This document shows, piece after piece, positions 34,801-46,536 of a DNA stretch of 64,000 nt. The DNA lies in contig NC_079492.1 in assembly GCF_020520425.1 (NCBI RefSeq), positions 2,108,001-2,172,000 on the forward strand, written 5' to 3'. The notes below the pieces were generated by a model, which was not told the DNA's origin, made no database searches, and saw nothing but the letters and a program-made list of their open reading frames with translations. The stretch's first letter is position 1. Each line of letters begins with the position of its first letter. Source of the stretch: Spinacia oleracea. Its lineage: Eukaryota > Streptophyta > Magnoliopsida > Caryophyllales > Amaranthaceae. The translations under genes and the position numbers were made by a program.

Positions 34801-36244
34801 TTTGCGTTACGATTAGATCGTTTTGAATGTTTAATTTGAAAATTTCAGTTCACGTAATTTTAATTAATTTTAAAATTAATAATTTAAATTAATTTCTTGG
34901 ATTTTAATTTTGAATATTATAATTATAATAAATGGAATTTATTCTAATTATTTTACTAAAATTAAAATCATGAATTAATTTAAATGCGACTGAAATTAAA
35001 TTAAATTTTGGATTCAATTATAAATTTATATGAGCTTTAAATTTTAATTAAATTTGTATGTTTCCGGTTAGACTAGAAATACAATTTTATGTTTAAAATT
35101 AGTAAAGCATATGAATTTATTGGTTTGAGTGGGAGCGCTTTTTAGTCATAAACTCTTGATTAGGTCTACAAATCCTTAAGGTTAAAACAACTCGATTAGA
35201 ATTAATAAGGACTGAATAATTGGTAGATTATTGGTGCCCTTGATTAATTGCTGCAAATGTTTACGTGATGCATAATGTGTTTTACTAACCAGCTATGTGG
35301 GCCATTCATGATAATGAATGGGTGAATGGTATATATTATATATGTACTGTTTTGCAGGTTATGAAGTGACTAGTATGGCCCAAATAGGATAGAAAATATG
35401 GTCTGCGTACCATTAATTTGAATGTAATTGGTCTAAAGCACCAAAGTTATTTTTCAATTCAAATATGGTCTGCGTACCATCAAATAGTTGTAATTAGTTA
35501 TAGCTTATCCTATTTGAAGAAAATGGTGCCTCCCACGGAGATTTTCAAGACGGACTTTGAAGTCAAAGCTTCAAGATGAAGTCGGGCCATACTAGATCAC
35601 AAATATCTTATGCATGTTTTAAGTTATTTATTGTTTTAAATATGTCTTAAAATGCATGAGATCATAAGCTTGATTATGTTGCATGATTAAGGATTTTAGT
35701 TCACTTAAAATCTAACCAACATAGTAAGAGCCTTAAGTTCCAAACCTAAAAATTGAGTTAAAAGGTGCCATGCCAAAATATACACTTGCTTGGATATCCT
35801 TTACATCAATCTAGTAATAGTTTTCGCTCAGCGAGGTGTTACTTATTGGTCCTAAAGGGGCAAGGTACACAAATAATTGTGAGTACATGTTAGTTTTGGT
35901 GAAACTCAACGATATAAGTAAGGAGTCCTTTTATGTCGTGGCAAATTCGATAGGTTTACCTAATAAGTTCTTAGACGTACCTATCAACCAAGAATAGTTT
36001 CTAGACTATTAGCAAAAGGCTTTTGCTTACCTAAGATGTTCTAGGATTAAGTCGACAAACTGTGCTTAGTTCTTCAATGATTTTAGGATCTTGGAATCAT
36101 TTTATTCACACCTGCCGGAACACATAACTTGAATAAAATGCTTAATAAACATTGAATTATGCATGTATGCTAGAATTTAAGTTTATTAAGAGAAACTGTG
36201 AATGGTTATTTATTTGTTTATTCTTTTCAATTGTAGTTTTTAAT

Positions 36245-39200
36245 ATGGCAAACAACAATTCATTCAACATTCGATCAATTCTCGAAAAGGAGAAGTTGAA
36301 CGGGAAAAACTTCCTTGACTGGCAAAGGAACTTGCAAATAGTTCTTATGCAGGAAGAAAAGGAGTATGTCCTGGATGAGGCGATGCCCGAAGCTCCTGGC
36401 GACGGGGTCACTCAGGCTGCCCTCAATCGTTGGATTGATGCCAACAAGGATGTGAAATGTCTAATGCTCGCCACCATGAGTGCGGATCTGCAGAAAACGT
36501 TCATCAACTCAGATGCTTTCACAATCATCAGTGAGTTGAAGAACATGTTCCAAGATCTGGCTCGAGTCGAAAGATTCGAGACTCATAGGCAAATTCTTGA
36601 GACCAAGCTTAAGAAAGGCGAGCCCGTAAGTCCACATGTTCTCAAAATGATTGGACTCATTGAGAATATGAGTCGGCTGGATCAGCAATTTTCTCAGGAA
36701 ATGGCTATAGACACCATCCTCCATTCTCTTCATAGCGGGTATGATCAGTTCAAACTGAACTACAGTATGAATAGTCTGGACAAAACGCTCACTGAGCTTC
36801 ACGGTATGCTGAAGACCGCTGAAAAGACGCTCAAAAGTGATAAGCAGGATGTGCTTATGGTGCGTGGGGGCAAGTTCAAGAAATCTGGAAAGAAGAGGAA
36901 TGCTAAGAAAGGTGGCAACAAGGCCAGCCCAACTAAGCAAACTGGCGCCAAATCTGCAAAGAGGAAGGTCAGTCAACCCACTTCTGAATCCGAATGCTTC
37001 TACTGCAAGAAGAAGGGGCATTGGAAGAGAGATTGCTTGAAGCTAAAGGAAGATCTGAAGAACGGAACAGTCGTTCCATCTTCAGGTATTTTCGTTATAG
37101 ACTGTATACTTGCTAATTCAACTTCTTGGGTATTAGATACAGGTTGTGGCTCACACTTATGTTCCAATCCACAGGGACTAAGAAGAAGTAGAAAGTTAAG
37201 CAAGGGTGAAGTCGACCTACGAGTGGGAAATGGAGCACGGATTGCTGCATTAGCTGTAGGAACTTACTATTTGTCGTTGCCCTCCGGGCTAGTTTTGGAA
37301 CTGGAAGAATGTTTCCATGTTCCAAGTCTTACTAAAAACATCATTTCAGTTTCTTGCTTAGATGCTAAGGGATTTTCCTTTATAATAAAAGACAATAGTT
37401 GTTCGTTTTATTTTAAAGAGATGTTTTATGGATCTGCTAGATTAGTCAATGGACTTTATTTATTAGATCACGACAAACAAGTATATAACATAAATACCAA
37501 AAAGGCCAAAAAGGATGATTCAGATCTCACCTATCTGTGGCATTGTCGATTAGGCCATATAAACTTGAAACGCTTAGAAAGACTTCAAAGGGAAGGAATT
37601 CTAGAACCATTTGACTTAGAGGATTATGGTAAATGCGAATCATGTTTACTTGGCAAAATGACAAAGCAACCTTTCTCTAAAGTTGGAGAAAGAGCAAATG
37701 AACTATTGGGTTTAATCCATACAGATGTATGTGGACCAATGAGTACAAATGCTAGAGGTGGTTTCAGCTACTTTATCACTTTCACTGATGACTTCAGTAG
37801 GTATGGTTATGTCTACCTAATGAAGCATAAGTCTGAATCCTTTGACAAATTCAAGGAATTTCAGAGTGAAGTAGAGAATCAATTAGGCAAGAAGATTAAG
37901 GCACTGCGGTCTGATAGAGGCGGTGAATATCTGAGCTATGAATTTGATGACCATCTGAAAGAATGTGGAATTCTATCAGAATTGACTCCTCCTGGAACAC
38001 CACAATGGAACGGTGTGTCAGAACGGAGGAACAGAACCTTGCTAGACATGGTCAGGTCAATGATGGGTCAGGCCGAACTTCCATTAGAATTTTGGGGACA
38101 TGCACTAAATACAGCTGCACTCACTATAAATAGAGCTCCGTCTAAAGCTGTCGAAAAGACTCCATACGAATTATGGTTTGGAAAGCCTCCAAATGTGTCT
38201 TTTCTTAAGATTTGGGGATGTGAAGTATACGTCAAACGATTAATTTCAGACAAACTTCATCCAAAATCTGACAAATGTATCCTTGTGGGCTATCCAAAGG
38301 AAACAAAGGGGTATTACTTCTACAATACATCTGAGAACAAAGTGTTTGTTGCTCGAGATGGTGTCTTTTTGGAGAAGGATCACATTTCCAAAATGACAAG
38401 TGGGAGAAAAGTAGACCTCGAAGAAATTCGAGTCGAACAACAAACTCTAGAGAATGCTCAAGATGACATTCAGGATGAAACTCAGAGATCTTTAGAAGTA
38501 TCTGGTGAGAATCATGGTCAATCTAGAAATGTTACCCCGCGTAGATCGCAAAGATATAGATCTCAACCGGAAAGGTACTTAGGTATTTTGACGAACGAGA
38601 GCTATGACGTTCTATTACTTGAAAGTGATGAACCTGCGACTTACAAGCAAGCTATGACGAGCCCTAGCTCCAAGCAGTGGCAAGAAGCCATGCAATCTGA
38701 ATTAGACTCCATGTCTGAAAACCAAGTATGGGATTTGGTCGATTTGCCAGATGGCTACCAAGCCATTGGAAGCAAATGGGTTTTCAAACTGAAAAAGGAC
38801 AAGGATGGGAAACTTGAAGTTTTCAAAGCTAGATTGGTTGCAAAAGGTTACAGGCAAGTCCACGGTGTGGATTACGATGAAACCTTTTCACCAGTTGCAA
38901 TGCTAAAGTCTATTCGAATAATGTTAGCAATCGCTGCATATTACGATTACGAAATATGGCAGATGGATGTCAAAACTGCTTTCTTAAACGGCGTTTTAAC
39001 AGAAACTGTGTTTATGACACAGCCTGAAGGTTTTGAGGATCCAAAGAATGCTAAAAAGGTATGCAAGCTAAAGAAGTCAATCTACGGATTGAAGCAGGCA
39101 TCCAGGAGCTGGAATATACGTTTTGATGAAGCAGTCAGTGACTTTGGTTTCATCAAGAACGCAGACGAATCTTGTGTATACAAGAAGGTCAGTGGGAGAA

Positions 39201-40210
39201 AAATTGCTTTCCTAGTATTATATGTCGACGACATATTGCTTATCGGAAATGACATTCCTATGTTGAACTCTGTCAAGATTTGGCTTGGGAAATGTTTTTC
39301 GATGAAGGATCTAGGAGAAGCACAGTACATATTGGGCATCAAGATTTACAGAGATAGATCTAAAAAGATGATTGGACTTAGTCAAAGCACTTATATCAAT
39401 AAGGTGCTTGATAGGTTCAAGATGGCGGACTCCAAGCGAGGCTACCTACCCATGTCTCATGGAATGACTCTAAGCAAGACTCAGTGCCCAAAAACACTTG
39501 ATGAGCGTAGACGAATGAATGGGATTCCATATGCATCATTGATTGGTTCAATAATGTATGCTATGATATGTACACGCCCGGATGTTGCGTACGCACTCAG
39601 TGCTACGAGCAGATACCAGTCAGACCCAGGAGAGGCGCATTGGACTGCTGCCAAGAACATTCTGAAGTACCTGAAAAGGCACAAAGATGACTTCCTGGTC
39701 TATGGTGGAGATGATGAATTAATTGTTAAAGGCTATACGGACGCAAGTTTCCAAACCGACAAAGATGATTTCAGATCACAGTCTGGGTTTGTCTTCTGCC
39801 TCAACGGAGGAGCAGTAAGTTGGAAAAGTGCTAAGCAAAGCACCATTGCGGATTCTACAACTGAAGCGGAGTACATTGCTGCACATGAAGCAGCAAAGGA
39901 AGCTATATGGCTAAGGAAGTTCATAGGATAACTTGGTGTAGTCCCCTCCATTAAAGGACCAATAGCCCTGTATTGTGATAATAACGGAGCTATTGCACAG
40001 GCAAAAGAGCCTAGACACCACCAGAGAGTCAAGCATGTACTTCGTAGATTTCACCTTCTACGAGAGTTCGTTGAAAGAAAAGAAGTCGAGATAAGCAAAA
40101 TTGGAACTGATGACAACATATCAGATCCATTAACTAAACCTCTGCCGCAAGCGAAGCACAACTCGCACACTGCAGCTATGGGAATCAAGCATATTGGAGA
40201 ATGGCTTTGA
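36245..40210 (+). mobile_element. gag-pol coding region of the copia element (fossil)
   Basis: Starts at an ATG encoding MANNNSFNIRS. Visible parts in order: a gag domain (about the first 250 codons), a zinc knuckle (CFYCKKKGHWKRDC), an aspartic protease (WVLDTGCGSHLC), the integrase zinc-binding and core region (HCRLGHIN, then DRGGEY and ERRNRTLLDM), reverse transcriptase (QMDVKTAFLNG, YVDDILL), and RNase H (a DASFQTDKDD-type motif). The region looks almost intact, with about one break. Confidence 0.95.
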
Positions 40211-41074
40211 TGTCTCTGTTTAATGTTTTAAAGTTTTAGAGTTTAAATCTTTGTAAAACATTATTGGTTAATCATTCACAATAAATGAAAGGAATTCATT
40301 TTTCCATTTAATTTGTGGTTTATTAAATGATGAGTCCCTTCAACTTGACGATATATTCAAGATAGACTGTCAGGACCAGTCCTGTGACTAAGAAATGTCT
40401 ATCAAGTGAACTTGAATGTCAAAGGTTGAAAATGGTCCCTAATCGGAGTTTTCTATAAAATTGGACGCATAGAAAACGTTAGACGATTAGAATGCAAGAT
40501 GACTAGTAGTTCTGTTTCTTGAACTATGTGGACATGGCAATGTCATAATCATTTGCATAGATACTTACTTTGGGAAGACTAGTATCGGACAAGACCTATG
40601 AAACTTTACTGTAAGAGATGAAAGTCTGTCATAAGTAAATTTCATTAAATTATTAGACACTAAATCCTCAATACCTGAGTGATTTGAGATTACTTGTTTG
40701 AGAACTGGTTGCTTTGACGTTGACCAACCGTCGCACCGTAAAAGGAGGCTATAAAGGCAACGCTCAGGTAATCACCTATCAAACGAAGTCTAATCTCAAG
40801 ATCGCAAGATTGGGATTGTCCTCCCATAAATCGGGATGAGATGCTTAAAAGTTGTACAAGGCCACTCGGAGAGCTAGAAACTGTGAAATGCATGGCCGTG
40901 CTCGGATGAATCATAGGCTATGATTATCTGTTTATTTGATCAGTTGAACTCTGAAACCGAGGAACACCTCTGGACATAATAAGGATGACAACTCTTACCT
41001 TATGTTCAAGAGCAAGCATCGAGCGACAAAGGAATTAGGAAATGCACACTTGTCCCTAAGGACAAGTGGGAGAC

Positions 41075-42461
41075 TGAAGGAAATAATGCCCTTGGTCCAA
41101 GTATGCATTCTATGTTAAGTCTAATAAATGCGGTTCAGTATTAATTAACAAGTTAATAATTCAGTGAGATCAAGTGAGCTGAATGCCTAGCTAGAGGCCG
41201 CTTCAGTTCAAGTGGAATTAATGATATTAATCCACAGCTTACTCTTGACTGAACCCGTAGGGTCACACAAATAGTACGTAAACGGATCAAGTATTTAATG
41301 GCATTAAATACTCCATCTATGAATATTCGGAACCGACGGATCTTGGTTTCAGTGGGAGCTAAGATCGTCACAGGCAAGAAATGAATACTCCGGAAACGAT
41401 GATATTGCCGGAAACGGAAATATGGATCGTATCGGGAATATGAATATTATCCAAGTCGTAGATGTTGCCGGAAACGGAAACATGGTACGTATCGGAAAAT
41501 ATTATTGGAAATGGAAATATTACCAGAATCGGAAATATTACCGGAAACGGAAATATTGTCAGAATCGGAAATATTGCCGGAATCGGAAAATAATTCCGGA
41601 AACGGAAATATTAAAATATTTGTTCGAAACGGAAATTAATTCCGGAATCGGAAATATTAAATATTGTTCGTATCGGAAATAGATTCCGGAAATGGAAATT
41701 TAATCGGAAGCGTATCGTACGAATTAGCATCGGACGAGGCTTGCCGGACGAAGGCCCAGCACGAAGCCGGGGCCAATCGCCCAGCAAGCATGCGCGCCAC
41801 AAGCCCAGCCAAGGCAGCGCCCAGGCCTACCGCAAGGCAGGCCCAGCGCGCGCCAAGGGCCGCGACTGCGTGGGCCGTGCTGCGCGGGCTGCTGCTCGCA
41901 CGCGCATGGGCAGCCCTTGTGGCTGCCGTGTGTGTGTGAGTTTGTGCTCATGCGTGATTCCTGAATCTACAAGAGTCAGTGTATGATTAAATTTCTATTC
42001 CTAATTGGATAAATTAATTAAATAGAATTCATGTAGGATTCTAATTCCAATTAATTCGCATCCTACTAGGATTACGATTCCTTTTCCATAACTCTATAAA
42101 TAAAGGCCTAGGGGTCATAATTTATACAGAAGTTTCAAAGTATTCAAAAGTGAGTTTTTTGAGAGAAAATTAAAACACACATCTTGCTCAAAAGTCCCGA
42201 AATTTTCTAGTACCTTAAGGGCGATTCTAGTTGGTCAATCTTAAGGCGGATCCGGACGTGCTGTGGACTATCTACGGAGGGACGACACTTGGAGTCCTAA
42301 AAGACTTGTTCTTGTTCGGTTCGGGCGCAGCTAGGGAGGGCACGCAACAAAGAGTATGCATCTAAATTATGCTATATGATTATGTGTAAATAATATGTTG
42401 TCCTGGGTTAATGGTTGTTTCCGCATGATCTATGTAGTGTCATATGTATCATAACCTAACA
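41075..42461 (+). repeat. Right LTR of the copia element
   Basis: 1387 bases, about 99.8% identical by eye to the left LTR. It is preceded by a purine-rich tract (AAGTGGGAGA) and followed by the CTAGT target duplication at 42462-42466. Confidence 0.95.
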
Positions 42462-42539
42462 CTAGTTTCATGCTTTGAATCTTTTTGTGAGACAAAAAAA
42501 GTCAAATCATGAAGAATATATAGAGACTGAGTGAGTAAT

Positions 42540-43440
42540 TGGTTAATTAATTTTGCTCTTTTTATTGATATTTTCATAGTTTTAATATTTAGTGATTTTG
42601 GTTTAAATTGATTCCCTTATAGTGTGTTAGTAATGTAAATTGTGTTTGTGTTTAATTTGTTTTAGGGTTTAGGGTTTAGGGCGATGGATGTTGCAGACCT
42701 TGACGACGAGTTTGAAGACTAACAGATTTTACGAAAACTAACGATATAGGAAAATATATGGACTAATAATACCAGTTTATCGATCTATAACAGTCCAGTT
42801 AAGGAAGATGTTGTAGATAAATCACTGAAGGCTATGGGAAGCTGAAATGTCGACTGAGGCATGGAAAGGAAGCACAGAAGACTTCAAAAGATAGGGTTAG
42901 TTCCATCTTTACTTTCTCAAAGAAAAACATCTTATTTACTAATTGGCTAGATTTAGTAAGAAATACCTTAGTTCAAGAAACAATGAAGGAAACAAACTAA
43001 TTTTTCAACTTTCTAAATCCAGATTTGTGAGGCGGCTGACTGAATTTTGAGATTTGAGTTTTTTTCCCTCTTAGTTAAACTAGGGTTTCTAGATAGAAGG
43101 AAGAACCCTTCTCTTTTGAAATCTAAAGGCGCATGTGGTTATACTCATATACATAGCAAATGTTTGTAATCCCTTCCATTTATAATTAGACAACACATTA
43201 CACCAGAGCATGGTGGATGTTTGTATTTTGATGTGATATATTTTTCATTAGCGAAAAACATCCAAGAATTGAAGTAATGAATGTTTGGATGGTTCCTATC
43301 TCATAAGGAAGCTAATTTCGCCGCTGACTAGTTAGTAAACTCGATGTTATGTTGGTTTCTAAGTTGGTTCTCCTCAAGGCAGTGCCAAAAAGTTTTCGTG
43401 CTATTTTATTGGAGGATTTGAGTGAGGTTAAATATAGCCC
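42540..43440. other. Intergenic stretch with telomere-like repeats and a possible gene-start relic
   Basis: 42661-42684 holds three TTTAGGG-type units. Right after them ATGGATGTTGCAGACCTTGA opens a 12-codon frame (MDVADLDDEFED). TTTAGGG/AAACCCTA boxes are common in leaders of plant translation genes, so this may be a dead gene start. Nothing downstream reads as a gene. Confidence 0.3.
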
Positions 43441-43461
43441 GAGACTCGACCCGCCGCGACA

Positions 43462-43600
43462 CAAAAAAAGCCCGCCCCCACACGAGCAAGAAAAAAGCCC
43501 TCCCCAGCACGAGCACGAAAAAAGCCCTCCCGGCACGAGCACGAAAAAAGCACATCCTGTCACGAGCACGAAAAAAGCACGGCCCGACACAAGCACATAA
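43462..43600. repeat. Short minisatellite of CACGAGCACGAAAAAAGC units
   Basis: About five imperfect units of 25-30 bases (CACGAGCACGAAAAAAGCCC and variants). The same word types resume after the hAT element (GGCCGTGTGCCGCA at 44974), so the hAT inserted into an older repeat. Confidence 0.7.
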
Positions 43601-43607
43601 TCGTAGG

Positions 43608-44967
43608 TAGGGGTGTTAACGAGCCGAACCGAGACCGAACTTAGGCAGGCTCGGCTCGAGCTCGAAACTCTTGAGCATAGGCTCGGCTCGAGCTCGAAGC
43701 TCGACGAGCCTGAAAAATTGAGTTCGAGCTCGAGCTCGAAACAAGGCTCGACTCGGCTCAAAACTCAACGAGCCTATAAAATCTCAAGAATGAAACTCAA
43801 CGAGCTTATAAAAGCTCGATATTGAATCTTGTACACTGCTCAGCTCAATTGCTAAAGCTAGCTTAAATTGTCAATTCAGCCCAACTAAAATTATAAGGCC
43901 CAAATTGTTGCATTTTAAGCAAGGAGATAACTTGTAAGCGCATTTTTATTTTATAACTTCTCATTTATTTTGCTTTAAGATATCCAACCGATGTGGGACA
44001 AGTTAATTTATTTTTTTAACCATCTCTAGAATATCAGGCATATTACTCCAATTCATTATACTTTTTGCTATATTTAGAGGTAATTAAACCAAAAAAATAA
44101 GCAAATTTAGAGGTAATTAAACCATAATATGCAATCAAAAATCGCTTCTTTCGCTAGGTTACACCCAAACTACCCGGTTGCTCGCTGGAACAAAAGAACA
44201 TGGTTAGTGATTTTGTACCTTAATTCAGATGTTGGATGCAGTTTTCCAAATCATTGAAAGGTCTTCTTTTTATACTGGGTATAGCCATACAGGGGCTCAA
44301 AAACACTCCAAGTGAATGTAATGATGTACTCCGTACGAAGTTGGTTATGCTAGCTAATGATATTCGTACAATACTTGATGAGGAAATTGTCCATTTTAGG
44401 ACTACTATCGAGGACAAGCAGCAAGAGACAAAAAGAATACATTGCCTAGTTTATGAATGCTCATGTGCCAAAGGATGAAGTAGACACTTGGCTAGAAGAT
44501 ATGCAAATATGTGTCTTCACTGTATTTGGTATCTCTATACCAGCATATTATCGTGAGATGTATCAGGAGAGGGGAAAATAGTGGGGGAGCTTAATTAAAG
44601 AACTAAGGTTGTAGTTCCTAAGATATATCAATTCATATTACACTCATGTAGTAAAATAAATGAGTCGCTCCTCTATTAGTAATAGTGTTATGTTAATGTT
44701 GGTGTCCTTATATATTCCGAAAAACTTTCCAACATATGTACATCCACCAATGTGGGACTCCAAATCACAAAATATTTTAGACTATAAAGAAAGTCGAGCT
44801 TGTTCACGAGCTTTCGAGCCGAGCCAAGGATAGCTCGGGCTTGGCTCGTTAAGATCTCGAGCCGAACTCGAACTCGAGTCGAGCCCACTCGAGCCGAGCT
44901 TTGGCCGAGTTTTGTCGAGCCGAGTATCGAGTAGTTCACGAGCAGGCTCAGCTCATTAACACCCCTA
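43608..44967. mobile_element. Non-autonomous hAT element with 8-bp target duplication
   Basis: The ends TAGGGGTGTTAACGAGCC and (inverted) TAGGGGTGTTAATGAGCTGA are terminal inverted repeats. They are flanked by the perfect 8-base duplication ATCGTAGG (43600-43607 and 44968-44975), diagnostic of hAT transposition. The subterminal zones are full of CTCGAGC and GGCTCG words, usual for hAT transposase binding. No transposase is encoded. The centre (44220-44600) has a gene-like piece with DIRTILDEEIVHFRTTIEDK and, in another frame, KDEVDTWLEDMQ, perhaps captured host sequence. Confidence 0.85.
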
Positions 44968-45398
44968 ATCGTAGGCCGTGTGCCGCATTTTTTAGTAAAG
45001 CATGATAAGGCACCACCTGACTCAACCCGACAAGACAAAACACGCTTAATTTAGTAAAATTAGGCTTAGGCACGACTGCCCGTGGGACTAGATCGGACCC
45101 TATTTTACAACTGCTGACCCGATCCACCACGACACGATAAATAATGGGCTTGGCCCATCCCGGAAAGAGGCCTGGCCCGATCCAGCCCACAGCCACCTTT
45201 AGGTAACACGGGCTAGAAACTTAGAATGGTTCAGAATCTGACGGCCTAATGTGTTTCCGGAATTCCGGGCTTTGCCGGTTTGTTCCCTCCTTCCAAACAA
45301 ATAAAAATCTTTTTATTTTTATTTTATTTTTATTTTATTTTTATAGTCACTCATCTTTTTACAGTTTTAGCGTCAAGCTTCACTCTCCCGGTCTCCCC

Positions 45399-45408
45399 TA
45401 ACCCTAAC
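45399..45408 (+). promoter_or_regulatory. Telo-box-like CCTAACCCTAAC before the IBB exon ATG
   Basis: A CCCTAACCCTAAC word lies directly before the ATG at 45412. Telo-boxes (AAACCCTAA) are known leader elements of plant ribosomal and translation genes, which fits a ribosome-export gene such as NMD3. Confidence 0.4.
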
Positions 45409-45411
45409 ACA

Positions 45412-45600
45412 ATGACGGAAACTCGACGTGGTAATCGCTCGAAATCATATAAGCTTACGAATGATTTTGGCGAATCTCGAGCTAAACGATCATCCAAATT
45501 TATGGAGATAAGAAGGCTCAAGAGGGAGGATTTATATCTGCGGAAACGTAATTTCGAGTATTTCAATGGCGATTCTTCTCAAATCATGCAAAATAAACTG
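45412..45600 (+). CDS. Exon encoding an importin-beta-binding (IBB) domain
   Basis: Sixty-three codons from ATG 45412 to a good donor (AAACTG|GTAAAC). The product RRGNRSKSYKLTNDFGESRA then KRSSKFMEIRRLKREDLYLR then KRNFE matches the importin-alpha IBB pattern: basic start, YK, acidic/basic middle, and (V/M)EIRK-KRE--L-KR. IBB domains bind importin-beta to bring proteins into the nucleus. No armadillo repeats follow in the next 900 bases. The next clear exon, in phase, is NMD3 at 46537. An optional in-phase 38-codon exon (45946-46059, product FSDRTLKLIGDEKLRTIDKH...) lies between them. This exon may be the N-terminus of an IBB-NMD3 fusion, the remains of an importin-alpha gene, or a separate tiny gene. 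Confidence 0.6.
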
Positions 45601-46536
45601 GTAAACAATTATACTAGTAGTCATTTTAATTTGGTTACTAAATTGTTTAATTGATTTTTAGGATTTATGCTAATTATGATAATAATCGGAAATTAAATTG
45701 TCGAATTGATTTGTTTAATCGATTTTTTAGGATTCATGCTAATCAGTTTTGTTTGTAAAGCACTACGTATAATTTATTGTAGTATGCCAAAATTGGTAGG
45801 AATAATTTTGTTTTGTAAAATTTTGGCACTTCATAAGAAAATTAAGCAGATTTTGTGTTATATTTGGTACACTTGTAACAAAATCATCGTTTTTGTAAGG
45901 ACTAATTATCACGTTGATTGTGTAATCTGAACTAATAGTAATGAGTTTTCTGATCGAACCCTAAAATTAATCGGGGATGAGAAGTTGAGAACGATTGACA
46001 AACATGTACGGATTGTATTTTGGCGAAATCATAGTGAACCCTTGATTATGGAGCTTGAGGTAATGCAGAAATTATTTGGAACCAGACGGGGCATAAAATG
46101 AATACAATACAGCTGGTTGAATTGCCTGAGTTTGGTTTGATACTTTGATATACCCCTAATTCTTTGCTCTATTTGGTTTTTTCCGGTCTCTAAGACGTGA
46201 CTTAAACGTAAATATTTTGGATTCTATACGCGTAAAAATTATAAAAAGTTATACTTTGGAACGAGTCTAACAAGATTCACATGACTATATTATCTCTTAT
46301 ACGCTATTGAGAATTCACGGTCAAAGTTTTAAAAGTTTGACAAAAAAATGTAATGGGGCAGACATTTAGGGGGGAGTATGAAACACAATACTTGCTAGAG
46401 TATAAGCTGACAATTTAGAAATAGATTGATATTTGCCTGATTACATGGCAAGTATGAATTTTCTTTGGCTTTTTAGCAAAGTTTGTGGGTCTTTTCATAA
46501 AGTATGAAGTGTAATTCATTCACTTTTATCTTTCAG

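Larger units (their letters stand above)
32014..42461 (+). mobile_element. Young Ty1-copia LTR retrotransposon, nearly whole (fossil)
   Basis: A 10.45-kb element with LTRs at 32014-33400 and 41075-42461, both exactly 1387 bases, TG...CA ended, and a perfect 5-base target duplication. I find about two substitutions between the LTRs. At 1.3e-8 per site per year that implies an insertion well under 0.1 million years old. A primer-binding site like the initiator tRNA-Met complement (TGGTATCA...) begins at 33402, and a purine tract precedes the right LTR. A 2.8-kb leader is followed by one gag-pol coding region (about 36245-40210). The order is protease, integrase, reverse transcriptase, RNase H, as in copia, probably of the Tork/Angela type. 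It looks nearly whole, with about one break. Confidence 0.95.
31984..42535. mobile_element. Small Stowaway-like element split by the copia insertion
   Basis: 31984-32013 and 42467-42535 together form an element of about 100 bases. The left end CTCCCTCCGGTCGTCTCTAT matches the inverted right end CTCACTCAGTCTCTATAT, and both sides are flanked by TA (31982-31983 and 42536-42537). The LTR retrotransposon at 32014-42461 sits inside it. Confidence 0.65.

Noticed and set aside
34178-34839. Overlapping 70-250 codon frames on both strands in the copia leader
   Set aside because: They arise from the GC-rich tandem repeat, which lacks stops. Composition is Ala/Arg-rich in every frame.
46504-46536. NMD3 start at the earlier ATG 46504
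   Set aside because: That stretch ends in a pyrimidine-rich TTTTATCTTTCAG acceptor and reads as intron. ATG 46537 matches the family N-terminus.
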